From contig NZ_LMUM01000037.1 of the NCBI RefSeq assembly GCF_009765985.1, positions 860,747-924,746 of the forward strand: 64,000 nucleotides of DNA. The letters run 5' to 3'. The first letter of the stretch is position 1. Each line of letters begins with the position of its first letter. Source of the stretch: Acidobacterium sp. S8. Its GTDB lineage: Bacteria > Acidobacteriota > Terriglobia > Terriglobales > Acidobacteriaceae. The notes beneath the pieces are model-generated. The model searched no databases. It saw nothing but the letters and a program-made list of their open reading frames with translations, and was not told where the DNA came from. Shown in pieces: positions 33,436 to 42,362 of this stretch. Position numbers and translations under genes: made by a program.

Positions 33436-35586
33436 TCAGCCGTTCTCCTGGTCGAGCGCTTCCTGTGCAGGAGAGATTGTCAGGGTCTTGTGGACTGGAT
33501 CGACTGGCAGAATAAACCTTAGCGGCGAATGCAGAACCTGCCCGATCAAATATTTCAATATCTTTACCCGTTCCTCGTGACGCACGTTGTAGGCGCGCAG
33601 GGCGGTAATCGAAGCGATGCCGAAGCTCACGCTGAGATTGAGAATGAAGGTCATTCCTATTCCGGCAACTGCGTAATAAAACCAGTGATGCCCGAACGAG
33701 CTGACGCCATAACGCGCAGCGGCAAGCGCCAGCATACCGGTGTTCAACGTAACGTGGCGGATATCGAGCGGAAGGCCGAAAAAGCGGGCAACTTCCGGAA
33801 AAAAGCCCATCATGTAGCCGAGCACGATGCTCGTGCTCCAGGCGGCGATATTGTTCTCAAACCAGTGCGCGAGCCGTTGCATGCGCCGTACGCCGATCTT
33901 CAGGCCCAATGGATGCTGCGCAATCGCCTCGGGAAGCCGGTTGTAGACCGCGAAATTTTCACACCATCCTCCAATGACTGCTGCCAGCCAGAGAATAACC
34001 CCGGTAATCGCAGCATCGATGCTTGTACCCGAAGTGAAAGGATGCAGCGTTTCATAGACATGGACCGCGGTCTGTTGTGGCAGATAGGAGTGCATGAACA
34101 TCTTGTGCCAGAGCTGCTCGAAAGCGATCGCCCCAAGGCAGACGGCGATTACATTACCGAGCGCAGCAGCGAGCTGCGTGCGGCTGATACGTGCGGCGAA
34201 ATCTGCAATCTTGCTCCAGCGCGAAACGCCGCGGTTCTCGCGGACGATACCAGCCAGCGCTGCACCCGTTGCCGAAGGCTGCTTGGTGGCCAGCGCAAGC
34301 GAGAAAACTTGCAACAGCAGAAAGCTGATGGCATAGTCGGTGCCGATCAGGAAGCCTTCGACGAAGAGGGGGAAGGAGTTTCCGATAATCCGCAGCTTGA
34401 AAGCCGCTGTAAAAACCGTCAGAAGGCCGCCGCCCAGCGCCGCCAGCCACATCAACCAGTATTCCCTGCGGGTGTTGGCGATGTAGTGCTCGCCACTGTG
34501 CCCGGTGCGCTCAACCGTTTTACGCGCCAGCAGGTTCAAATTCTGGCGAATGAGAGGCCCCAATCGCGTATCTTCCAACCGGCCTGCGACAAGCGTATTC
34601 AAAAGTTGCCGTGCCGGCTGCACCGCCTGTCGGGAACTGGCTGCGATCGTCGAACCGAGCAGCTGCATGCGGTCAAGCGAAGCATCCATGCTGGTCAGGT
34701 CGAAGACCAGCGCCGTGCTGACTCCCGCCTCCTCCATGTGCAGGCCCACCTGAATCATCTCCGCCCGGCAGGCATGGAGCGCCCTTTGCCACCGATCAAG
34801 CGCGAGGTTGTCATTTGTCCCCAGCGACCGAAGAAATTCATCTGTCGCAAAGACAAGCCGGTAAAAGGGCGAGTTCTCGACATTGCGGCTGCTCCCGCGT
34901 TGCCGGACGGCCGCCGTCACGCCGCGTCCGGCCACGCGCGTAGCCAGCAGGCTCAACGCCTGGTGAATGTCATCGCTCATGTGGGGAACTGCGTCCAGCC
35001 CACCCTCGGGCCATAAAATCCGCGCGACGCGGGCAAATACCGAGGCATCCAGATGCACAAAACGCTCGACGGACCTGCTCGACGAGAAAATAGCTGTGAA
35101 CAACCGTGCCGTATCCGATTCCTCGCGCGCGGTCGGCAAAAGGCGCTGAAAGAGCCGCCGAAACGCTTCATGAAGCAGCGCCGTACTCGAGGGCAGGCCC
35201 GCGTCGGCAAAAAGCGGAACGGAGTCAAGTCCCGAAAGCAGGGCAAGCCACGAATCATTGAAGGCGGTGCGAAGCGGCTGGTCGTATTCGAGCAGCCGGA
35301 TCCAGCGCAGCAGAGAAGTAATAAAGCCACGATCCGTCGGCCTGTTCCAGATATAAGCGAAGAGCGCGACTGCCCGCCGCGTGCGCATGCCGCGAGTGCT
35401 TGCGTCGCAGAATGCCTGCGTGCGCTCACGCAGACCCACATCCTGTGTGGCAAACACCGAGCGCTTCCGCCAGCGCCGCCTCCGCCACAACCGCCGCATG
35501 GATCGCACGAATGACATTGCACACAGGATAATCGGGTTTGGCTGACGTGTCTGAATAGCAAAATCATCCGCGGGGAAATTTTCCAT
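33436..35586 (-). CDS. Gcr-type 'site-specific recombinase' family membrane protein
   Basis: The 716-residue protein resembles the family annotated as site-specific recombinase (Gcr, after a gonococcal gene). The N-terminal ~370 residues are helical and soluble (LRWIRLLEYDQPLRTAFNDS), and the C-terminal half has about seven hydrophobic segments (for example YWLMWLAALGGGLLTVFTAA). Nothing in it looks like a tyrosine or serine recombinase active site, so the family name is doubtful and a membrane function is more likely. I use ATG 35586, with GGAG six bases upstream. It is divergent from the second PadR gene and convergent with the HExxH gene. Confidence 0.75.
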   Translation of the reverse strand: MENFPADDFAIQTRQPNPIILCAMSFVRSMRRLWRRRRWRKRSVFATQDVGLRERTQAFCDASTRGMRTRRAVALFAYIWNRPTDRGFITSLLRWIRLLEYDQPLRTAFNDSWLALLSGLDSVPLFADAGLPSSTALLHEAFRRLFQRLLPTAREESDTARLFTAIFSSSRSVERFVHLDASVFARVARILWPEGGLDAVPHMSDDIHQALSLLATRVAGRGVTAAVRQRGSSRNVENSPFYRLVFATDEFLRSLGTNDNLALDRWQRALHACRAEMIQVGLHMEEAGVSTALVFDLTSMDASLDRMQLLGSTIAASSRQAVQPARQLLNTLVAGRLEDTRLGPLIRQNLNLLARKTVERTGHSGEHYIANTRREYWLMWLAALGGGLLTVFTAAFKLRIIGNSFPLFVEGFLIGTDYAISFLLLQVFSLALATKQPSATGAALAGIVRENRGVSRWSKIADFAARISRTQLAAALGNVIAVCLGAIAFEQLWHKMFMHSYLPQQTAVHVYETLHPFTSGTSIDAAITGVILWLAAVIGGWCENFAVYNRLPEAIAQHPLGLKIGVRRMQRLAHWFENNIAAWSTSIVLGYMMGFFPEVARFFGLPLDIRHVTLNTGMLALAAARYGVSSFGHHWFYYAVAGIGMTFILNLSVSFGIASITALRAYNVRHEERVKILKYLIGQVLHSPLRFILPVDPVHKTLTISPAQEALDQENG

Positions 35587-35598
35587 GCGGAACTCCCC

Positions 35599-35635
35599 TT
35601 GACAATCGACCCGAGCGAGGATAAGTTTGGGTCGA
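35599..35635 (+). promoter_or_regulatory. Promoter and operator-like inverted repeat of PadR regulator 2
   Basis: TTGACA (35599-35604), 17 bp, TAAGTT (35622-35627) is followed closely by the ATG at 35636, so the transcript may be leaderless. TCGACCC (35606-35612) and GGGTCGA (35629-35635) form a 7-bp inverted repeat around the -10. As at 18173, the -35 reads TTGACAATC. Confidence 0.55.
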
Positions 35636-35995
35636 ATGTCGACTAAAGAAGCCAACGACCAACTCGAACTTCTGCAAGGAACGCTCGACCTGCTCATCCT
35701 GCAGACACTCGCCTTCGGGCATGCGCATGGTCACGCTATTGCCCGCTCCATCGAGCGGCGGTCGGAAGATGTGCTGCAAGTTGGCCATGGTTCGCTTTAT
35801 CCAGCTCTGCAACGCCTGATGAAGTTTGGCCTCATCGTGGCAGAGGACGGCATTTCCGAGAACAACCGGAAGGCCAGGTTTTACCGGCTCACCGCAAAGG
35901 GGCGGCAGAGATTGTCGCAGGAAACCTCAAAATGGCAGCGGTTCTCGCGTGCCATGACGCGCCTTCTCACACCGCTGCCTGAAAAGGGCCAGTAG
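35636..35995 (+). CDS. PadR family transcriptional regulator (permease-linked, copy 2)
   Basis: A 119-residue PadR-type winged-helix protein with LELLQGTLDLLILQTLAFGH, GSLYPALQRLMKFGLIVAED and ENNRKARFYRLTAKGRQRL. It is a paralogue of the copy at 18.2 kb and likewise precedes an ADOP permease, 19 bp away. An ATG at 35636 starts the conserved part; a TTG at 35627 with AGGA five bases upstream is an alternative that would add three residues. The inverted repeat at its promoter suggests autorepression. Confidence 0.92.
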   Translation: MSTKEANDQLELLQGTLDLLILQTLAFGHAHGHAIARSIERRSEDVLQVGHGSLYPALQRLMKFGLIVAEDGISENNRKARFYRLTAKGRQRLSQETSKWQRFSRAMTRLLTPLPEKGQ

Positions 35996-36014
35996 CTCAA
36001 GGGAGGGACTTGTC

Positions 36015-38726
36015 ATGCTTTGGAAGAGCCGCAAAGACCGATTGGAAGATGAGATTCAAACGCACATCGACTTCGAGACACAGGAGAACATTGAGGCCGG
36101 GATGACACCCGAGAAAGCGCGCCATGCTGCGATGCGGAAGTTCGGAAATGTTCTGCTCGCCAAAGATAACGCCCGCGAAATCTGGGGCTGGCAATGGTTG
36201 GAGCGGCTCTGGCAGGACGTGGTTTTCAGCTCCCGCATTCTGCGCAAATCTCCCGGCTATACAGTCGTTGCAGTTTTGACCCTGGCGCTTGGCATCGGCG
36301 CGAATGCCGCCATCTTCTCACTCGTCCATGCCGTGCTGATGAAGAACCTGCCTGTAGGCGATGCGAAAAGCCTGGTGCGAATTGGGAACAATGGCGACTG
36401 CTGCGTTGGCCAGGGAATACCCGAGGACGGCAGCGTTTCCTACTTTCCTACCGCCGCATGGCAGCTCCTGAAGAAAAGCACCCCGGAGTTCGAAGAGCTT
36501 GCGGCCATCCAGGCAGGATTTGAATGGCGCCCAGTGACGGTGCGGCGTGATGGAGCGAAAGAAGCGCGTTCCGTGATGGGCGAGTTTGTTTCCGGCAATT
36601 ATTTCCGTACCTTTGGATTGCAGCCGCAGGCAGGACGGCTTCTGACCGATTCGGATGACGTAGCGGGCGCTCCCATGGTTGCGATCATGAGCTATGAAAC
36701 ATGGCAGCACGACTATGCAGGAAACCCGTCGATCATAGGCAGTACATTCTGGGTGAACACGAAGCCGGTCACGATAGCGGGCATCGCGCCTGAAGGCTTT
36801 TTTGGCGACCGCCTGTCGAGCACGCCGCCGGAATTCTATTTCCCGATCGAGACGATGCCGGTGTTGGCATCAGTCCCGTATGTGCACGATCCCAGGACGC
36901 AATGGTTATACATGATCGGGCGCGTGAAGCCGGGTGTCTATCAGCCGGCTTTGCAGGAAAAATTGAGCGTGCTGATTCGACAGTACATGGCCGCGAACAA
37001 GCCGTATTACTCGGGTAAAGGAAAAGCGGAGCTGCCGAAAGTACACGTTGTGCTCACGCCCGGCGGCGGCGGCATCCAAAACATGCAGGAATCATACGGA
37101 ACGAATCTGCGCATGCTGATGGCCCTTTCCGGCCTCGTGCTGTTGATTGCCTGCGCCAATATTGCCAACCTTCTACTGGTGCGCGGCATGGCGCGAAAGG
37201 CAGAGGTGTCTGTAAGAACTGCACTAGGCGCAGCGAGAGGCAGGATCATCCGGCAACTGTTGACGGAAAGCGTCGTCCTGTCTCTTGTGGGCGGCATGGC
37301 GGGTCTGGTAGTGGCATACCTGGGAACAAAGATGCTGCTGGCCTTGGCATTCCCTGGAGCGCAGAATGTTCCCATCCATGCCAGTCCATCCATCGCCGTT
37401 CTTGGATTTGCATGCGGGGTGTCACTGGTTACTGGTGTTCTGTTTGGCGTGGCACCTGCCTGGATCGCAGCACAGGGGGAACCGGCAGATGTGCTGCGAA
37501 GCGGATCGCGGGCCACGGCATTCGGCGCTTCTTTGCTGCAGCGTGGATTAGTGGTCCTGCAAGCTGCATTGTCACTGGTGCTCCTGATTGGCGCAGGCAT
37601 GTTTTCCCGCAGCTTATATAAGCTGCAGGATACGGATCTGAAGCTGGAGTCGACTAACCGGTATATCGTCCACATCAATCCCCAGGCCGCTGGTTATAAA
37701 CAGACGCAGGTAGAGGAGCTTTATCGGACGATAGAAGACCGGTTTCACGGCATACCGGGGGTGGAAAAGGCAGGCATCAGCTCTTACACGCCCATGGAAG
37801 ACAACAATAATAGTGATGGTGTTCAGATAGACGGAAAAACCGGTCCGGGCACGCAATCTTCCTGGATCAAGGTCAATTCAGAATACTTCGATTCCGTGGG
37901 GACGCATGTGGTGATGGGGCGCGGAATCACCCCGCAGGATACCTCAGCCTCCCGGCCCGTAGCCGGTGTAAGCCGGACATTTGTAAAACACCTCTTCAAC
38001 CCCGGTGAGAATCCTGTAGGGCATCTCTTTGGCTCCCCGGGATCGACAGACTCTTTTCAAATCGTCGGTGTTGTCGAAGATACGGTCTACACTACCGTCT
38101 ACTGGAAAGACCATCTCATGTACTTTGTGCCGTTCGGGCAGCGCCCATTCGGCTCGAAAGACCCTATTGAAGAAGATATGAGCATGTATGCCGGCGCCAT
38201 TGTGTTGAAGACAACCCGGCCCATCAGCGATATGGAAGCCCTGACACGGAAGACGCTGGCAAGCATCAATCCTAACCTGACAGTGGTGAAGTTCGAGACA
38301 TTCGATCAGCAGATTTCCGACCAGTTCAGCCATGAACGACTGGTAGCTCGGCTGACGATTCTGTTTGGCGGCCTTGCGCTGCTGCTTGCGACTATCGGGC
38401 TATATGGAGTGACCGCCTATACCGTTGCGCTGCGCACAAGTGAAATAGGCATTCGCATGGCACTCGGCGCAAAGCGCAGCCGGGTCATCGCGATGATTAT
38501 GCGCGGGGCCATGATCCAGGCTGCGCTGGGATTGGCCATCGGGATCCCCACGGCGCTGCTCTGCGTACGCTTTATAGAATCGCAGCTTTATGACATGAAG
38601 GGCATGGATGTCGGCATACTGGTGCTCTCGATAACGACGCTGGTGCTGGCCGCTTGCATAGCCGGGCTGATTCCCGCGCGCCGGGCAGCGACCATCGATC
38701 CGGCACAGGCCTTGAGAATGGAATAG
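36015..38726 (+). CDS. ADOP-type MacB/FtsX permease (copy 2)
   Basis: A 903-residue paralogue of the permease at 18.6 kb with the same order: an N-terminal region with RKDRLEDEIQTHIDFETQEN, a first helix YTVVAVLTLALGIGANAAIF, a MacB-like periplasmic domain, an FtsX core (MALSGLVLLIACANIANLLL), a second periplasmic domain and a final FtsX core ending IPARRAATIDPAQALRME. AAGGGAGG precedes the ATG. No ATPase gene is nearby. Whether such orphan permeases work with a distant MacB-like ATPase is unknown. It also shares the CC-containing loop region near residue 130 (GNNGDCCVGQG) with copy 1 (GEYYCCEWGG). Confidence 0.92.
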   Translation: MLWKSRKDRLEDEIQTHIDFETQENIEAGMTPEKARHAAMRKFGNVLLAKDNAREIWGWQWLERLWQDVVFSSRILRKSPGYTVVAVLTLALGIGANAAIFSLVHAVLMKNLPVGDAKSLVRIGNNGDCCVGQGIPEDGSVSYFPTAAWQLLKKSTPEFEELAAIQAGFEWRPVTVRRDGAKEARSVMGEFVSGNYFRTFGLQPQAGRLLTDSDDVAGAPMVAIMSYETWQHDYAGNPSIIGSTFWVNTKPVTIAGIAPEGFFGDRLSSTPPEFYFPIETMPVLASVPYVHDPRTQWLYMIGRVKPGVYQPALQEKLSVLIRQYMAANKPYYSGKGKAELPKVHVVLTPGGGGIQNMQESYGTNLRMLMALSGLVLLIACANIANLLLVRGMARKAEVSVRTALGAARGRIIRQLLTESVVLSLVGGMAGLVVAYLGTKMLLALAFPGAQNVPIHASPSIAVLGFACGVSLVTGVLFGVAPAWIAAQGEPADVLRSGSRATAFGASLLQRGLVVLQAALSLVLLIGAGMFSRSLYKLQDTDLKLESTNRYIVHINPQAAGYKQTQVEELYRTIEDRFHGIPGVEKAGISSYTPMEDNNNSDGVQIDGKTGPGTQSSWIKVNSEYFDSVGTHVVMGRGITPQDTSASRPVAGVSRTFVKHLFNPGENPVGHLFGSPGSTDSFQIVGVVEDTVYTTVYWKDHLMYFVPFGQRPFGSKDPIEEDMSMYAGAIVLKTTRPISDMEALTRKTLASINPNLTVVKFETFDQQISDQFSHERLVARLTILFGGLALLLATIGLYGVTAYTVALRTSEIGIRMALGAKRSRVIAMIMRGAMIQAALGLAIGIPTALLCVRFIESQLYDMKGMDVGILVLSITTLVLAACIAGLIPARRAATIDPAQALRME

Positions 38727-39050
38727 AGTTGCAGGTTCAGACTGCGAACGCAGAAATATTTTCATTTCCTCGAAATGCCGTTCTTCTTCCGTCATCACTG
38801 CTCCATAACGAAGCTCTATGGTGAAGGAGGCGGAGCCCCCTCCGTCCCAAACGCGGCTTGAGGACTATCGTTTTTTTTTGCTATAACGGCTTGCCGATGT
38901 AGCCGGCTGACTCGTTTTACGAGTGCTTGCCCCAAGGCTCGATGCAGGTGAAAGCTGGGCTCCAGAGAGTCCTTCTCCAATCCGGCCTGTCAGAGTATTC
39001 TTCCCTAAAATCCCTGTTGTCTTGATTGTTATGAAGATCCTGGAGCCGGC
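38727..39050 (+). other. Intergenic region without a recognised gene
   Basis: This 324-bp stretch holds a short GC hairpin (GGAGG at 38826 with CCTCC farther on) and a run of nine T at about 38871-38879, which together might end the permease transcript, but the stem and the T run are not adjacent. A short CTCG-TTTTA-CGAG hairpin lies near 38910. GGAG before 39051 is the ribosome binding site of the next gene. Confidence 0.5.
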
Positions 39051-40022
39051 ATGAAAAAGACTGGTGTATTTATCGCATGTAGCGTCGCCCTTACCCTGTT
39101 GTTCTATCTGCTAGCCGATTATCTGCTACCGCCACCTCCACCCTCAGCGCCCATGATGCTCCTTTTTGCCGGCATTGCGATGGTGCTGGTATGGCTGGCG
39201 CAATGCTGCGTTCGCGCGAACGGAAACAAAAAAGATAACGCTCACACAAAATTGGTGATCGTGGGAGTGCTAGCGGGGTTGGCGCTTTCTCTTTCCGCCT
39301 GCAACAGCGCTCCGCGGGAGACTGCGGCGCCAGCTCCCGCGCAGTCGGCACCGCCGCCACCACCACCAGCACTGTCCATAGCTCCGATTCATTCGGTAAA
39401 AATGGCTATGCCTATGCCCCGCGTCACGGGTACTGCTCTTCTGGCTTCCAGCCAAAAGGAGGAAAACGGTTACGGGCTGTACAGCTATGTCCTGCTTTCT
39501 CACTCGCCTTCCGACGCGGATATGCCGAAATACAAAGCATTCTTCAAGGCATTATTAATTGACCTGCCCGAGGCCAGCGCAGTCGCCCGTTATGTGTCCA
39601 AGGCGCGTATCAATATCACCTATATTCCAGTCACGACTGTTCCTGCCGGGTGGGAGCAGCTGGCCGTCGAGAAGCGCGTCGATTCCATCATGGCGAATTA
39701 CGACTACGGACGCGGTGCGGTCATGCTCGCCAGCCTTTCAAAAGGAACCGGGCAGGGGCCTCTTATTGCTTCTCTATTGCAGCCGCTCGATGTCTCCGCG
39801 CATCCGCATCCTGTGCTGGTGCAGGATCTGAGCACCGCGCAGGCAGCCTTGATGGATAGCTACATCGCTGAATTCAAGAACCAGGCGGCACAGGATCGCT
39901 TCTGGCAACCCGATACGCTGCAGCAGTTCGCATTGTCGCTGAGGAATCTCCTCGAGACGGCAGCGACAGGGCTGGGCATGAGTCAGACCGCAGTGAAGTC
40001 CTGGGTCGAGTATTTCAAGTGA
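39051..40022 (+). CDS. Unknown membrane protein with internal lipobox-like segment
   Basis: The 323-residue protein is not recognised. Two hydrophobic helices (residues ~5-23 and ~35-52) flank a proline stretch, then a third (KLVIVGVLAGLALSLSACNS) ends in LSAC, a lipobox, near residue 84. A proline-rich linker (QSAPPPPPPAL) and a ~200-residue globular domain follow, with GYGLYSYVLLSHSPSDADMP and RFWQPDTLQQFALSLRNLLE. If the lipobox is used, the mature domain would be a lipoprotein. GGAG lies five bases before the ATG. The gene is isolated between a permease and a convergent peptidase. Confidence 0.65.
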   Translation: MKKTGVFIACSVALTLLFYLLADYLLPPPPPSAPMMLLFAGIAMVLVWLAQCCVRANGNKKDNAHTKLVIVGVLAGLALSLSACNSAPRETAAPAPAQSAPPPPPPALSIAPIHSVKMAMPMPRVTGTALLASSQKEENGYGLYSYVLLSHSPSDADMPKYKAFFKALLIDLPEASAVARYVSKARINITYIPVTTVPAGWEQLAVEKRVDSIMANYDYGRGAVMLASLSKGTGQGPLIASLLQPLDVSAHPHPVLVQDLSTAQAALMDSYIAEFKNQAAQDRFWQPDTLQQFALSLRNLLETAATGLGMSQTAVKSWVEYFK

Positions 40023-40090
40023 GGTAGGCGGCTCAGCGGACTTTGAAGGCTCCGACTAGACGGATGATCTATCCCCTCAAGGGCCAAAAC

Positions 40091-40117
40091 GTCATTCTAA
40101 GCGAAGCGAAGAATCCC
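40091..40117 (+). repeat. Repeat family A (CATTCTGAGC type)
   Basis: GTCATTCTAAGCGAAGCGAA followed by GAATCCC, 40 bp beyond the M1 peptidase stop on the minus strand. It matches the copy at 22189 in 22 or more positions and the inverted core at 60415. Confidence 0.7.
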
Positions 40118-40156
40118 AAGCTGTTCTGATTGAGACTCTTCGCTCTTCTGTTTTTG

Positions 40157-42193
40157 CTACTGCACTTTCTTCTCGTTATTACTGCGATCGTCATCAGGAA
40201 GCTGATGATCCGGATCGACTACCACGGAAACGACAGGCGACTTATTCTCCAGCGCCCACGTATACGTCCCTTTCGACATCCACGTTTCAGCCGGCAGCTT
40301 CACCCGCGTCTTCGTCCCATCCTGGTGCGTGGCTTCGACCGTCGTTGGCAGCACAAGCTGGCCGCGATTGCTCAGCGTCACCGTGGAACCCTCGATCTTG
40401 TCAACGGCGACATCATATTTCCAGTTGTTCAGATACCAGCCGTTCCAGAACCAGCTCAGATCTTCGCCGCCCTCGCTCTGCATTTCGCGGAAGAAATCTG
40501 AAGGCGACGGATGCTTATAAGCCCAGTCGCGAATGTACTTGCGGAAGGCCCAGTCGAAGCGCTCCGGCCCAAGAATCTGCTCGCGCAGCAGGACCATTCC
40601 GTACGCGCCCTTGAAGTAGCTGATCGGATGCCCAAGCTGGAAACCATAGGAATCGGCCTGCGCCATCAGTGTCGGCGCATCCGGATTGTCGAGGACCTTG
40701 AGAATCATGTCAGGCGGCTCGCCGCCAGCGGAGTATTCCGAATCGCGCTTCGGTCCGTACTTACCACCCGCATACGTTGCCGATTCATCGATGTCAATGA
40801 AGGTATTGAAGCCCTCATCCATGAAGGCATGGCGTCGCTCGTTTGAGCCGACAATCATCGGAAACCAGTCATGGCCAATCTCGTGCGCAGTCACCCAGAA
40901 AAGAAAATCGCCCTTGTCCGGAATACCGTCGAAGACGATGCCCGGATACTCCATCCCAGTAGAAAACCCGGCGACGCTGACGGCGGCAGGCCACGGATAT
41001 GGGAACCACTGCTTCGAAAAGTGCTCGACTGTGTCCTTCACATATTCGGTCGACTTATCCCACGCATCCGCTCCCACGCTTTCCGGCGGATAGACGCTCA
41101 TCGCCAGGGACTTCTTGCCATCGGGCAGATTGATACGCGCCGCATCCCATATGAAAACCGGCGAAGCGCTCCACGCCACATCTCGCGTATGGTCCATGTG
41201 AAAATGCCACGTCAACGAGCCATCTGTCTTTGGGCGGCTTGCCGGATCCGTCACCTCCTCCGGCTTGCGAATGTAGACAGTTTTGTCGCTGTTGCGTGCC
41301 TGCTCCAGCCGCTCAATCTCAGCCTTGGTCAACACATCTTTCGGATTCATCAACTCGCCAGAACCGGCGACGATCATATTCGCAGGCACGGTAACGAAAT
41401 AATCGAAGTTGCCGTACTCAAGATAAAATTCGCTGCCGAGGTAAGGCAGCGTGTCCCATCCGCGCAGATCGTCATACACGCACATCCGCGGATACCACTG
41501 CGCCATGTCATAAATCTCGCCCTGCTTTGACATGCCCCACGAGGTGCGTCCGCCCCATAATCCCGGAATCTGGTAGTGGTACTGGATTTGAATCTTCAGC
41601 TTGCCACCGCGCCCCTGCAGAGGCTGCGCCAGCCGGATCTGCATCCGCGTGTCGTTGACGATGTATTCGGCCTTCGTCGTCTGCTTGCCTGCCTCGATCT
41701 CGACCGAGTCGAAAATAAATCCGTCACTCGAGGTGCTTTCCGGTTTGGCGTCGGAAGCAGGATTATTCCGCCGCCGCCGCATCATGCCGCCAAGCAGCAC
41801 CTGTGCCCGCGAGTCCTTGCGGTAGATGTTCTGATCCAGCTGTACCCATAGGTTCGGCAGCGTGTCCGGACTATTGTTGGTGTAGGTGATGATTTCCGTT
41901 GTGCGAAGCTCTTTCGCCGACGTATCGAGCGTGGCGTGAAGCTCGTAGCTGGCGTCATTCTGCCAGTAGCTCGGCCCCGGCGCGCCATTGCTCGAACGAT
42001 ACGCGTTTACCGGATCAGGTAGTGACAGCGGAGCGAATGTAAGGCGCGGATCGTAGCTGGAAGGAGCGGCAGAAGGTGCTGTCTGAGCAATTGCAGCGGA
42101 GCAGGAAACGAAGCACAGGGCAGGAATCAGCAGGCGAAGACACGAGCGGCGGAGCGAGAGGGGAAAGGATGGCACAGGAAACCTTTCTTCCAT
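40157..42193 (-). CDS. Secreted M1 family metallopeptidase
   Basis: A 678-residue zinc peptidase with an N-terminal signal sequence (SCLRLLIPALCFVSCSAAIA). The metal site is VTAHEIGHDWFPMIVGSNER with the third ligand in FMDEGFNTFIDIDES, exactly 18 residues after the second His, as in M1 gluzincins. The preceding GMEYPGIVF takes the place of the classical GAMEN exopeptidase motif, as in other bacterial secreted M1 proteins. A C-terminal beta domain with ALENKSPVVSVVVDPDHQL follows. It likely degrades peptides in the periplasm. The ATG has no clear ribosome binding site. Confidence 0.9.
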   Translation of the reverse strand: MEERFPVPSFPLSLRRSCLRLLIPALCFVSCSAAIAQTAPSAAPSSYDPRLTFAPLSLPDPVNAYRSSNGAPGPSYWQNDASYELHATLDTSAKELRTTEIITYTNNSPDTLPNLWVQLDQNIYRKDSRAQVLLGGMMRRRRNNPASDAKPESTSSDGFIFDSVEIEAGKQTTKAEYIVNDTRMQIRLAQPLQGRGGKLKIQIQYHYQIPGLWGGRTSWGMSKQGEIYDMAQWYPRMCVYDDLRGWDTLPYLGSEFYLEYGNFDYFVTVPANMIVAGSGELMNPKDVLTKAEIERLEQARNSDKTVYIRKPEEVTDPASRPKTDGSLTWHFHMDHTRDVAWSASPVFIWDAARINLPDGKKSLAMSVYPPESVGADAWDKSTEYVKDTVEHFSKQWFPYPWPAAVSVAGFSTGMEYPGIVFDGIPDKGDFLFWVTAHEIGHDWFPMIVGSNERRHAFMDEGFNTFIDIDESATYAGGKYGPKRDSEYSAGGEPPDMILKVLDNPDAPTLMAQADSYGFQLGHPISYFKGAYGMVLLREQILGPERFDWAFRKYIRDWAYKHPSPSDFFREMQSEGGEDLSWFWNGWYLNNWKYDVAVDKIEGSTVTLSNRGQLVLPTTVEATHQDGTKTRVKLPAETWMSKGTYTWALENKSPVVSVVVDPDHQLPDDDRSNNEKKVQ

Positions 42194-42362
42194 TCGTGGA
42201 ATGGTGCAAATTGAGTTGACTACGCGTAATCACAGAGTACACGGAGCGAAGTGCGCGCTACGATCCGCACCGACACGCTTGAACGAGGCAGTCATGCGGC
42301 AGTTTTTCAGGTTGCGATAGACGACGTTTTTGCCGGGCTTATGGACGCAAAGAATCGGAGCT

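Noticed and set aside
33529-35016. A 495-codon open frame opposite the recombinase-like gene
   Set aside because: It lies entirely antisense to a gene with good membrane-protein features, and its translation is rich in Arg, Gln and His with no domain; it is a GC-driven shadow.
38826-38879. Possible terminator or small RNA behind permease copy 2
   Set aside because: The GGAGG/CCTCC stem and the T9 run are about 30 bases apart and do not make one terminator; no RNA family was recognised.
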